From NCBI GenBank assembly GCA_903873545.1, contig CAIQPA010000424.1, positions 1 through 7,968 on the forward strand: 7,968 bases of DNA, given 5' to 3'. Of this stretch, positions 1 through 6,155 are shown one piece after another (position 1 is the stretch's first letter; every line of letters starts with the position of its first letter). This stretch comes from an uncultured delta proteobacterium. GTDB taxonomy: Bacteria > Myxococcota_A > Bradymonadia > REDH01. The notes below the pieces were generated by a model. It had not been told where the DNA came from and did not search any database. It saw only the letters and a program-made list of their open reading frames with translations. A program made the translations under genes and the position numbers.

Positions 1-345
1 CAGCGTCCCCTGCTCGTAACCCGCGCGCCAGATCTGCCCCTGCAGCCGCTTGAGCCCCTGCGTCTTGCGGTCCCGATCCATCATCCAGAGCATCGCGGCC
101 TCGGCAGTCGCCAGCCGCGCCTCGCCCTCCAACACCTCCGGGCAGTCGAGCCCTGCGGCCCGCTCTGCGCGCGCATCGGCAGCGAGCAGCGCGAGCGTCT
201 CCTCCACCTCCGCGGTTGCACCCTGCGCCGCCAAAAACGCAGCCGCCTGCGACCGTGCGAAGGGGAAGAGGACATCAAAGACAAAGCCCACCGAGGTGGT
301 CGTTCCTTCGATGTCGAGCAGATAGAGAGCAGCACCTTCAGACAT
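1..345 (-). CDS. mtnC: Enolase-phosphatase E1 (acireductone synthase), N-terminal part, cut by window edge
   Basis: Methionine salvage enzyme of the HAD superfamily (EC 3.1.3.77). It enolises and then dephosphorylates 2,3-diketo-5-methylthiopentyl-1-phosphate to give the acireductone, in the cytoplasm. The frame runs from an ATG at 345 to base 1 without a stop, giving 115 codons of a family usually about 225-240 residues long. The N-terminus carries the family form of HAD motif I, YLLDIEGTTTSV, with the nucleophile at Asp11 and Glu13 in place of the second Asp seen in most HAD phosphatases. It is followed by DVLFPFAR. The cap region has the family signature MDRDRKTQGLKRLQGQIWR and then GYEQG. 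Motifs II and III lie beyond the edge and cannot be checked. The ATG is 14 bp after the stop of the preceding lipoprotein gene, with only a weak GTGAAG ribosome site, so co-transcription and perhaps translational coupling are likely. Identification is firm from the motifs; whether the gene is intact is unknown. Confidence 0.92.
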   Translation of the reverse strand, partial: MSEGAALYLLDIEGTTTSVGFVFDVLFPFARSQAAAFLAAQGATAEVEETLALLAADARAERAAGLDCPEVLEGEARLATAEAAMLWMMDRDRKTQGLKRLQGQIWRAGYEQGTL

Positions 346-359
346 GCTTCACACGCGGG

Positions 360-848
360 CTAGGGGAGAGGAAGACAGGCGCTCGCGCCACGCGGCCCGA
401 GGGGCGAACAGAGGCCCGTCGGGCAGGGATCAGCGGGACCGCAGAGCTGCCGGCAGCGCCAACCCTGCACATCATCTGATTTCACACAGATGGCGCCAAC
501 CTGACAGTCGTCCACGCCCTCCGTCGCGCAGACGGAGCCCAGCGCGACGGTACCCGCCGCGATGCAGCCGAAACCTCCCGCAGCGCTCGGCAGGCAGCGG
601 GGGCGCTCCGCAGCGCAGGCCGAACCATCGGGCCCCGTAGAGCAGGTCGCCTCCACGGTGGACGCGCTACCCTCGCCCGAGCCTGTTGTGTCGGCGCCTA
701 GCACAAAGCCGCCATCGACCTCGGTCAGCGCAAACCCTTCGCTGCCGCAGCCCACCAGAAACATCAGGCTAACGCACGCAGAGTGCGAAGCCCTCCTGCA
801 CCGGACGGCAGACCATGCCGCGCGGGCAGTCCGAAGAGTAGAGTTCAT
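360..848 (-). CDS. Short Cys-rich putative lipoprotein, truncated relative of the upstream paralogs; start uncertain
   Basis: The product is not a named family. The only lipobox-like motif is FLVGC, followed by a Gly/Ser/Thr-rich linker and 12 cysteines. The last part (GSVC...DDC...AIC...RCRQLC...) matches the spacing of the first half of the module in the three genes upstream, so this looks like a shortened family member lacking the Asp loop and second half. The start is a problem. The ATG at 764, four bases after the upstream stop, places the lipobox Cys at residue 6, too short for a signal peptide, and no ribosome site is well placed. The ATG at 848 has GGAG seven bases upstream and gives a 33-residue leader with arginines and a hydrophobic stretch ending in FLVGC (162 aa total), but overlaps the previous gene by 80 bp. 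I chose 848 on the signal-peptide argument. If 764 is correct the protein has 134 residues and would probably not be lipidated. Confidence 0.68.
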   Translation of the reverse strand: MNSTLRTARAAWSAVRCRRASHSACVSLMFLVGCGSEGFALTEVDGGFVLGADTTGSGEGSASTVEATCSTGPDGSACAAERPRCLPSAAGGFGCIAAGTVALGSVCATEGVDDCQVGAICVKSDDVQGWRCRQLCGPADPCPTGLCSPLGPRGASACLPLP

Positions 849-1443
849 CGCTGCACTCCAGAAGGCACCGGCGCACACTGTCGCCGACATCAAAGCATGA
901 GGGCACATAGCCATCGACGGCCGCGCAGTCACCATCGCAAGCGGGCAGACAGGTCCCCGCAACGCTCACCTCAAAGAAGCGGGCACAGAGCGCCGCATCG
1001 GAGCAGCCCCGGTTGAGCGCGAGCGCTGCGCTGTTTCCACACATCTCGAAGGTACCCGCAGGCTCTGTCTGCAGGCGTCGGCAGACCGCCAGCGGAGACT
1101 CCGAGACGCCGTCGCCGTTCAGGTCGAGCCGCCCAAGGTCGGCGCCCTCCGGCGACCAGGGCTCGTCGCAAACTTCGCCAACGCCGCAACCCTGTTCGCA
1201 CACACCCACCACGCAATGCTGCCGGCAGCGGCTCTCCCCGGACCAGGCGTCGAGGACACAGTCCGAACCGGCGCCGCAATCGGAACTCCCACGCCTGCAG
1301 AGCTCACCCACGACCTCGGCGAGCGGAACCCCCTCGCAACGCAACGGCCCGCTCTCCACATCGAGCCCGGGCTGCACAGCCACTTCGCTGCTCCCGAAAC
1401 AGCCGGCAAGCAGCAGCAAGACCCCGGACCAGACCCGCCTCAT
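769..1443 (-). CDS. Cys-rich putative lipoprotein, third tandem paralog (22-Cys module)
   Basis: This 224-residue protein starts MRRVWSGVLLLLAGC: positively charged residues, a hydrophobic run and an LAGC lipobox, so lipidation at Cys15 and export through Sec/Lsp are predicted. A short linker is followed by 22 cysteines (positions 36 to 222) whose order and most spacings match those of the next two genes upstream. A thrombospondin-3/EF-like acidic loop, DLNGDGVSES (107-116), sits in the long gap between cysteines 9 and 10; such loops commonly bind calcium. The C-terminus follows the family pattern DCPRGMVCRPVQEGFALC. The ATG overlaps the previous stop in an ATGA arrangement and lacks a strong ribosome site, which suggests translational coupling. 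It lacks the DT linker of the first paralog. Function is unknown. Export and lipidation are well supported; calcium binding is an inference from the loop. Confidence 0.87.
   Translation of the reverse strand: MRRVWSGVLLLLAGCFGSSEVAVQPGLDVESGPLRCEGVPLAEVVGELCRRGSSDCGAGSDCVLDAWSGESRCRQHCVVGVCEQGCGVGEVCDEPWSPEGADLGRLDLNGDGVSESPLAVCRRLQTEPAGTFEMCGNSAALALNRGCSDAALCARFFEVSVAGTCLPACDGDCAAVDGYVPSCFDVGDSVRRCLLECSDELYSSDCPRGMVCRPVQEGFALCVR
856..859 (-). promoter_or_regulatory. Possible ribosome binding site for the 848 start
   Basis: GGAG on the minus strand, seven bases before the ATG at 848 and inside the coding region of the preceding gene. It supports the long, overlapping start of the short lipoprotein. 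An AGGAGG-like run further downstream is about 27 bases from the ATG at 764, too far to serve that start. Confidence 0.4.
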
Positions 1444-2096
1444 GGCGCGAGGCAGAGGCCGCCGGTGGAGAGCTGAAAGCAGACCCACGGCAGGGGGCAG
1501 TCGCTGTCGGCTGAGCAGGGGATGGTGCATGCGTGCAACTCGATGCTGTCGGCCGTCGCGGGGAGCGTCATCGTGCACCCAACCTCGGCGCCCTGAACGC
1601 TGCCGCAGCGCCCACCGAGTTCGTCGCACAGCGGAATGCAGTTGCCATCGGCCTCGCCCGCGCGGCCACCGAGACAGATGCTGCCCGGTCGGCAGCTCCG
1701 GGCGTCGGTGACGCCGCAGCGCTCGAAGGGGCCCGAGGTCAGCTCGCAGACGCCAACCTCCTCGGGCTGGCGATCCCCGTTGATGTCGGCAGAGAAGCGG
1801 GTGCCGTCGGCCTGCTCGAGCGGCACGCAGGCGCCCTCGCCGCACATCCCCTCGCAGAGGTCTGGCGAGCAGGTCTGCAGGCAGCGGGTCTCACCGCCCA
1901 CATAGGCCACACAGAGCGCCCCCGGCGCGCAGGCCGCGGCCGCTCCGGCGTTACAGCGGGCGCCAATCTCAGCTGCGACCGCAATCGCTTCACAGGTTCC
2001 CGGCTGCCCAGCCACCAGCGGCGCAGGATCGGCCTCGAAACAGCCCGTCAAACAGGCGAGCAGCGCCGGCGCGCAGAGCGCCCCGAACAGCCGCAT
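1440..2096 (-). CDS. Cys-rich putative lipoprotein, second tandem paralog (22-Cys module)
   Basis: This 218-residue protein has the signal peptide MRLFGALCAPALLACLTGC, with predicted lipidation at Cys19 (LTGC). An extra Cys15 gives a weaker alternative lipobox (LLAC). The mature part has 22 cysteines (35 to 215) that align one for one with those of the upstream gene; 16 of the 21 intervals are identical in length. The acidic loop is present but degraded: DINGDRQPEE (104-113) has Arg where the usual Gly follows the third Asp. The second half ends DCPLPWVCFQLSTGGLC. There is almost no spacer between lipidation site and module, so the domain should sit close to the membrane. The ATG lies four bases after the previous stop (TAG-CACC-ATG) with no clear ribosome site, and its own stop overlaps the next ATG. 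The gene is therefore embedded in one operon. Function is unknown. Confidence 0.88.
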   Translation of the reverse strand: MRLFGALCAPALLACLTGCFEADPAPLVAGQPGTCEAIAVAAEIGARCNAGAAAACAPGALCVAYVGGETRCLQTCSPDLCEGMCGEGACVPLEQADGTRFSADINGDRQPEEVGVCELTSGPFERCGVTDARSCRPGSICLGGRAGEADGNCIPLCDELGGRCGSVQGAEVGCTMTLPATADSIELHACTIPCSADSDCPLPWVCFQLSTGGLCLAP

Positions 2097-2100
2097 GGTG

Positions 2101-2967
2101 CTAGCGCGCAAGGCAGATGCTGCCGCCCGTGATCGGCACGCAGGTAAGGCCCGTCGGGCAGTCGGTTGCCGTCGTGCAATCAATGGAGCAGCCGTTCTGC
2201 GTTGTACCGTCGGCCGACTCCAGCGTGACGTTGCAAAGCGCCTCAACGCCATTGAAGTTGCCGCACGAAGCGCCCGGCGTAGTGCAGGTAGGCGTGCAAT
2301 TGGCCGCAGTCGCGTCGCCCACACAGATCTGGCCATCAGCGCAGCCGCCCGTCGATGCGGTACCGCACAGAGCGAAGGCCTGCACTACGGGGAAGCAGCC
2401 ACCCACCTCATCCTCGATGCCGTCGCCATCGAGGTCCTGCAGCAGCGGATTGTTGTTCTGGTCAGCAAGACCAGAGCAGGTGCCCTGCGCGCCGCAGATA
2501 TCCGAGCACTGACCCGGCGTGCAGATCTGGAGGCACTTGGCCCCCAGCCCGGCGCCGAGGCCAATGCAGGCGGCGCCCGGCGCACAAGCCGGAGCGGCCT
2601 GGTCGCAGGTCTCTCCCGTGGTTGCCGCGATGGGAATCGCGGTGCAATCTACGGGGACGAGCGGCGTGGTGTCCGGCGCGGTGTCTGCAGCAGTGTCGGC
2701 TGCGGTGTCGGCAGTCGTGTCCGCGGTTGTGTCTGCGGGCGCATCGGTCTCCACATCGAGTCCAGGCGTACCCGTATCGGTGGCGCCGCTGCCGGAGCCG
2801 CTGGTCGTGTCCGTCGCGCCAGCCGCGTCGGCGCCGGCATCATCACGCGTGCGATCACCGCCCGAACTGGAGCCACCGTTGTTCACGACCTCGTCAGAGG
2901 AGCAGCCCGCAACGAGCGAGAGGAGCGAGAGGCCGAGGGTACGAACGAAGAGGGTACGAAGGCTCAT
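2101..2967 (-). CDS. Cys-rich putative lipoprotein with DT linker, first tandem paralog (22-Cys module)
   Basis: This 288-residue protein is the first gene of the lipoprotein operon. Its signal peptide is MSLRTLFVRTLGLSLLSLVAGC with predicted lipidation at Cys22. Residues 23-105 form a long disordered linker rich in Gly, Ser, Asp and Thr, including a regular ADTTADTTADTAADTAADT tract. It probably lifts the folded part off the membrane. The module (108-285) has 22 cysteines and a good acidic loop, DLDGDGIEDE (178-187), of thrombospondin-3 type. It is followed by GGCFPVV, a landmark also found in the large upstream protein. The ATG at 2967 is preceded by GGAG at nine bases; longer in-frame starts would run through the promoter and lack a signal peptide at the N-terminus. 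The last part reads DCPTGLTCVPITGGSIC, as in the next two genes. It is the best-preserved copy and a natural reference for the family. Function is unknown. Confidence 0.92.
   Translation of the reverse strand: MSLRTLFVRTLGLSLLSLVAGCSSDEVVNNGGSSSGGDRTRDDAGADAAGATDTTSGSGSGATDTGTPGLDVETDAPADTTADTTADTAADTAADTAPDTTPLVPVDCTAIPIAATTGETCDQAAPACAPGAACIGLGAGLGAKCLQICTPGQCSDICGAQGTCSGLADQNNNPLLQDLDGDGIEDEVGGCFPVVQAFALCGTASTGGCADGQICVGDATAANCTPTCTTPGASCGNFNGVEALCNVTLESADGTTQNGCSIDCTTATDCPTGLTCVPITGGSICLAR
2669..2740 (-). repeat. 12-bp tandem repeat coding for the DT linker
   Basis: The top-strand pentamer GTGTC (GACAC on the coding strand) recurs six times at exactly 12-base spacing, at 2669, 2681, 2693, 2705, 2717 and 2729. 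A degenerate seventh unit follows. Each unit encodes four residues of the type A-D-T-T or A-D-T-A. Because the unit is a multiple of three, copy-number change alters linker length without shifting the frame. Third positions vary between units, so the tract is not freshly duplicated. Confidence 0.85.
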
Positions 2968-3000
2968 GGCGGCATGCTCCAATGGCGGAAGGGAAAACGC

Positions 3001-3028
3001 ATTGTAACGGAAAGATGCCGACCCGCAA
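3001..3028 (-). promoter_or_regulatory. Predicted sigma70-type promoter of the lipoprotein operon
   Basis: On the minus strand TTGCGG (3028-3023) is followed after 16 bases by TACAAT (3006-3001), which matches five of six bases of the -10 consensus. It lies just after the terminator of the large lipoprotein gene. The predicted start of transcription lies about 25-30 bases before the ATG at 2967. The short leader contains the GGAG ribosome site (2980-2977). The -35 match is only three of six. Confidence 0.6.
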
Positions 3029-3040
3029 GCGCGCGCTACC

Positions 3041-3059
3041 AAAAACGGCGAAGGCGCCG
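3041..3059 (-). terminator. Intrinsic terminator after the large lipoprotein gene
   Basis: On the minus strand CGGCG-CCTT-CGCCG forms a perfect 5-bp GC stem with a four-base loop, followed directly by TTTTT. It begins about 47 bases after the stop codon at 3106 and just before the promoter of the next operon. The large gene and the four small lipoprotein genes are therefore probably separate transcription units, although read-through is possible with a short stem. Confidence 0.75.
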
Positions 3060-3105
3060 AGCGAACCCGACGCCATCGAAACGAGCCTTCTGGCTGTTCT
3101 TCTGC

Positions 3106-6015
3106 TTAGAGGCAGAGACCCAGGAAGACGGGGACCACGTCGGGGTTCAGCGTACCCACGTTGCAGGTCGTGCCGGGGTCGTTGGCGCAGTCGTCGAAGC
3201 CCTCGCGGCAGGCGAGGACGCAGGTGGCGCCAGCGCCGGTGTCAAGGCAGAGCGTACCGGCCGCCTCGCAGGGCGTGCCCTCGTTGGTGCAGCGGCCGCC
3301 GATGGCGCCAGCGCTGAACTCCTGCGTGCAGATGCCGAAGCCAAGGTTGCCCGTGAGCGGGAAGATGGCGCTGCAGGTCGCGTCAGCGCCGCATACGTCG
3401 CCCTGCTCGAACGGAGCGCAGAGAGCGTTGCAGTTCGGGTTGGCGGCGCCGTCGTCGGTGAAGTCGAGGCAGACAGCGAAGTCAGCGCACTCGCCGATCG
3501 TGCCGTCTTCGGCGCAGGGCTCGAAGGGCCCGACCGTTCCCTCATTTGCATCACAGATGCCGACGGGCGCGCTCGCCTCGTCCTCGGTCAGAACGACCGG
3601 GAAGCAGCCGTCGCCATCGGTCGAGCAGCCGTAGTTCGAACCGGGGTTCCGCGGGAAGGGCTCGCAGGACTCCTGGCAGAAGCCGATGCCGGCAACGGCG
3701 CTACGAGCGCAGATTGCGTTGACCGTGCCGGGAAGGTTGATGCTGACGGCGCCAACGCCGTCGGCTGCGTGGATGACGCGGACCGAGCCCTGGCCAGCAG
3801 CCGGGGCGACGATGGAGTCGCTAATCGCGATGGCGGTCAGACCGGCGCCGCTGTCGGCGACAATCGCGGTGAGCAGGCCCGAGAGGTTGAACGGAGCAAC
3901 GAAGGCGGGAGCCGTCGAAGCCGCGGCGCCAGCGCCACGAAGAACCGCAACGTAGCCGCCGGCGGGAAGCGCGATGTAGGCAGCCGTGGCGCCTTCGACA
4001 GACTCGCCGAACGCAACGCCGCTGGCGATGGGCGTGGTGGACTCAAGCGCCGTGCCGATCTCAGCAGTCGAGAAGTTGTGCAGACGGATGGTCGACTTAC
4101 CAGCGGCCGGAGCCGTGGTGCTGTCGGTGAGCAGCGCAACATTGGGGCCACCGATGTCGTTCGCGACGGCCGTGTAGCGGCCACCCTCGGAGAGAGCGAT
4201 GGGACCAACGGTCAGGAGCGCCGAATCGGTGGTCGGGTCGGCGCCGGCGGCGGCGAGGTAGAAGGTGTGCTCGCCCGCGGCGACGGCAACGTAGCCCGAG
4301 ACATCGCCGAAGGCGAAGTCAGCAGCAACCCGCTCGGCAGCCGTGCAACCCGTGAAGTCGGTCGCGCAATCGGCGTAGACGTCAACATTGCCAGCAAGGT
4401 CCGAGCCGTGGACAAGGCGAACAAGCGCACCCGTGACAGTGGCGCCGGCGATGTAGGAGGCCGACGCAGTGTTGCCGTCGAAGTAGAAGATATCGTTGGC
4501 CTCGCCCGCGGTGAGCGAGAAGGCACCCGGAACCTCGTCCTGCCAGAGGTTGTAGGAGCCAGCAGCAGCCTCAACAGCGCCCGACGAGTCGCCCGAGGCG
4601 AGCGTCTCAAGCGCGGTCGCGACGTAAACATCGACATCGGGGGCCGAAGAAGCGGCGTGGATGAGGCGCACGCCGTTGGCGGGAAGGGTCTCGCCGGCGC
4701 GGAGGTCGACGTAGGTGAAGCGGGTGAAGTCGCCAGCGGCGTCAAGCGTCGCAAGCTCCGTGTGGACCTCGCCAGCAGCAACGGCAACCGAGAGGTCGGT
4801 CACGAGCGAGCCCGAGGCCACATCGCGAACCTGTACGTCATAGGAGCCGGCGGGGAAGGAGAGGAAGCCCGAAGCCGCGCCGAAGGCGATGGTCGGGATG
4901 AGCGCGGGGCCGGCACCGGCCGAACCGCAGGGGGTCTCGCCGGCGAGCTCCGCCTCGGTGTCGCAGAGCTGCGTGCAGCGGCTGATGGTGTTGCCACCGG
5001 CATCCGTCTCAGAGCCAACGCAGAGGTAACCCTCTTCGCAAGCGCCCGTCCCGTCGCAGATCTCATCGGGGCCGAAGGTGGTGTCGCCCGTGGAGGCAAC
5101 GCAGGCCCAGATGTTCACGCCGGCGCGGCCCAGGAAGGGCTGGCAGGTCTCATCCGTGGGGCACTGGCCAACCGAGAAGGCGTCGCAAGCCGTGCCGCAG
5201 AGGCCCGGACGGTTCCGCGGGGTGAAGTCGAAGGCAGCGAGGCAGGTGAGGCCGTCCGTGCAGTCGGCGTTGCCGTTCGTCCGGTTGCAGGGCTCGACGC
5301 AGACGCTGTTCGAGCAGAGAAGGCCGGGAGCGCAGACATCCGTGTCCGGAGGCGTCGTCGTGGTGTCGAGGCCGCAGGGCTCACCCTCGATGGCCGTGCC
5401 GGCGCCGATGCAGAAGCTGGCGCCGTGACCGACGGGGAAGCAGGTGCCCACGCCATCGCAAGCGGTCTCGTCAAAGATGTTCGTCGTGCAGTCGCCCGGG
5501 GTGCAGGCGCCCGTCAGGCCGCTCGCGCTCGTCGCGCCAACATCGAAGCAGTAGGTGTTCAGCGGGCAGTCTTCCGAGCCCGTGTCATCGGCGGTGTCGG
5601 CGTTGCAAAGCTGACGGCAGACGGCTGTCCCGCCTTCGGTCTCCGTCACACAGACAAACTCGTCCGTCTCCTGAGCCGCCGCATCCGTGCACTCCTGACC
5701 GTCTGCAGCGCAGGGGTCGGGAAGCAGCTGCTCCACGCAGGTGCCATTCTCACAGATGAAGCCAGCGCCGAGCTGCGACTCGCAGTCGGCCGTCCGGGTA
5801 CAGGAGATCGCGCCACCCGTGTCGGTCGTATCGACCTCAATCGTGTCGAGAGCCGTGTCAGCGGTACCCGTGTCAGTCGTACCCGTGTCTGCCGTCGTGT
5901 CCGAACCAGAATCGGTCTCGGTCGTCTTCGCGGCATCCTCACCGCAACCAACCAAGGCAGTCAGGAACATCCCGCTTGCCAGCATCTTCATCCACGCATT
6001 GCCAACGATCTTCAT
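3106..6015 (-). CDS. Large modular Cys-rich lipoprotein with DUF4397-like repeats
   Basis: This 969-residue predicted surface lipoprotein has lipobox ALVGC (Cys24). The start is ATG 6015, with AGGAG nine bases upstream; an earlier in-frame TTG at 6048 has no better site and would bury the signal peptide. Order of parts: signal peptide (1-23); Asp/Thr/Ser-rich linker with repeated DT pairs (31-68); Cys-rich region with 34 cysteines (72-363), including pieces such as CTPGDC and GTCFPV that recur in the small paralogs; a DUF4397-like array (about 376-763) with the heads VRLIHAASSAPDVDVYV, VRLVHGSDLAGNVDVY, IRLHNFS and VRVIHAA; then a second Cys-rich region with 22 cysteines (769-968). DUF4397 is known from secreted and cell-wall proteins and is beta-sandwich-like, without a defined activity. 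The total of 58 mature cysteines is even, consistent with disulfide pairing. It is likely an ancestor or partner of the operon downstream. Binding, adhesion or structural roles are all possible and none is shown. Confidence 0.93.
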   Translation of the reverse strand: MKIVGNAWMKMLASGMFLTALVGCGEDAAKTTETDSGSDTTADTGTTDTGTADTALDTIEVDTTDTGGAISCTRTADCESQLGAGFICENGTCVEQLLPDPCAADGQECTDAAAQETDEFVCVTETEGGTAVCRQLCNADTADDTGSEDCPLNTYCFDVGATSASGLTGACTPGDCTTNIFDETACDGVGTCFPVGHGASFCIGAGTAIEGEPCGLDTTTTPPDTDVCAPGLLCSNSVCVEPCNRTNGNADCTDGLTCLAAFDFTPRNRPGLCGTACDAFSVGQCPTDETCQPFLGRAGVNIWACVASTGDTTFGPDEICDGTGACEEGYLCVGSETDAGGNTISRCTQLCDTEAELAGETPCGSAGAGPALIPTIAFGAASGFLSFPAGSYDVQVRDVASGSLVTDLSVAVAAGEVHTELATLDAAGDFTRFTYVDLRAGETLPANGVRLIHAASSAPDVDVYVATALETLASGDSSGAVEAAAGSYNLWQDEVPGAFSLTAGEANDIFYFDGNTASASYIAGATVTGALVRLVHGSDLAGNVDVYADCATDFTGCTAAERVAADFAFGDVSGYVAVAAGEHTFYLAAAGADPTTDSALLTVGPIALSEGGRYTAVANDIGGPNVALLTDSTTAPAAGKSTIRLHNFSTAEIGTALESTTPIASGVAFGESVEGATAAYIALPAGGYVAVLRGAGAAASTAPAFVAPFNLSGLLTAIVADSGAGLTAIAISDSIVAPAAGQGSVRVIHAADGVGAVSINLPGTVNAICARSAVAGIGFCQESCEPFPRNPGSNYGCSTDGDGCFPVVLTEDEASAPVGICDANEGTVGPFEPCAEDGTIGECADFAVCLDFTDDGAANPNCNALCAPFEQGDVCGADATCSAIFPLTGNLGFGICTQEFSAGAIGGRCTNEGTPCEAAGTLCLDTGAGATCVLACREGFDDCANDPGTTCNVGTLNPDVVPVFLGLCL
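3727..4890 (-). repeat. DUF4397-like repeat array within the large lipoprotein
   Basis: Residues about 376-763. The pattern is head (VRLIHA..., ending in VDVYV), then F-G-D-V-S-G-Y-x-A-V-x-A-G-E-H-T-F, then L-x-x-G-x-x-Y-T-x-x-x-x-D. Three units look complete (from about 449, 532 and 643). The array opens at 376 with a tail-type segment (IAFGAASGFLSFPAGSYDV) that has no visible head. It closes at 745-763 with a head (VRVIHAADGVGAVSINLPG) that has no tail. Two cysteines, 550 and 557, lie in the second complete unit and could form a loop disulfide. Boundaries were judged by eye. Confidence 0.75.
5812..5925 (-). repeat. Low-complexity DT-rich linker coding tract
   Basis: Codes for residues 31-68 of the large lipoprotein, dominated by Thr and Asp, with repeats such as TADTGTTDTGTADTALDT. 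The top strand shows recurring CGTGTC, with two near-identical 15-base units around 5860-5900. The repetition is less regular than the 12-bp tract at 2669-2740. It likely acts as a flexible, acidic spacer between the lipid anchor and the first Cys-rich domain. Confidence 0.75.
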
Positions 6016-6024
6016 GTTCTCCAA

Positions 6025-6029
6025 CTCCT
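6025..6029 (-). promoter_or_regulatory. Ribosome binding site fixing the start of the large lipoprotein
   Basis: AGGAG on the minus strand, nine bases before the ATG at 6015. A second GGAG lies only three bases before the ATG, too close to be the main site. This supports the ATG at 6015, and with it the signal peptide, over the in-frame TTG at 6048. Confidence 0.75.
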
Positions 6030-6036
6030 GCCGTTG

Positions 6037-6058
6037 CGAAAGAGCCAACGCTCTTTCG
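6037..6058 (-). promoter_or_regulatory. Perfect 9-bp inverted repeat in the leader of the large lipoprotein gene
   Basis: On the minus strand CGAAAGAGC-GTTG-GCTCTTTCG forms a perfect 9-bp stem with a four-base loop. It ends seven bases before the AGGAG ribosome site and is not followed by a T run, so it is not an intrinsic terminator. It could be an RNA stability or translation-control hairpin, or a DNA operator for a dimeric regulator. The sequence alone does not distinguish these. Confidence 0.7.
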
Positions 6059-6117
6059 TGAGATCACATCCATTGCTTCGACAAAAAGACCTGCCGAGCA
6101 CTCGATTTCAACGCGGC

Positions 6118-6146
6118 CAACTAGGCGGAGCCCATGGTCGTGTCAA
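6118..6146 (-). promoter_or_regulatory. Possible promoter of the large lipoprotein gene
   Basis: A perfect -35 hexamer TTGACA (6146-6141) lies ten bases after the pssA stop. The hexamer 17 bases later is TAGTTG (6123-6118), which matches the -10 consensus at only two positions. If used, the leader would be about 95 bases and would contain the 9-bp hairpin. No clear intrinsic terminator for pssA was found in 6016-6155, so read-through from pssA is an alternative. The rest of the 140-base gap shows nothing else recognisable. Confidence 0.35.
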
Positions 6147-6155
6147 GGTAACTGC

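Noticed and set aside
1013..1711. Open frame of 232 codons on the plus strand
   Set aside because: It lies opposite two lipoprotein genes, has a Ser/Pro/Arg-rich composition without domains or a ribosome site, and is best explained as a shadow.
2669..2740. Regularly spaced repeats as a CRISPR-like array
   Set aside because: The period is only 12 bases, without spacers, and the tract is in frame within a coding region where it encodes DT residues.
6016..6048. TTG start at 6048 for the large lipoprotein
   Set aside because: It would add 11 polar residues before the signal peptide, and the frame there runs through the hairpin and ribosome site. The ATG at 6015 has a well-spaced AGGAG.
6070..6115. 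Possible terminator after pssA (CGAG-TG-CTCG followed later by TTTTT on the minus strand)
   Set aside because: The loop would be only two bases and the T run starts several bases after the stem, so it does not form a credible intrinsic terminator.
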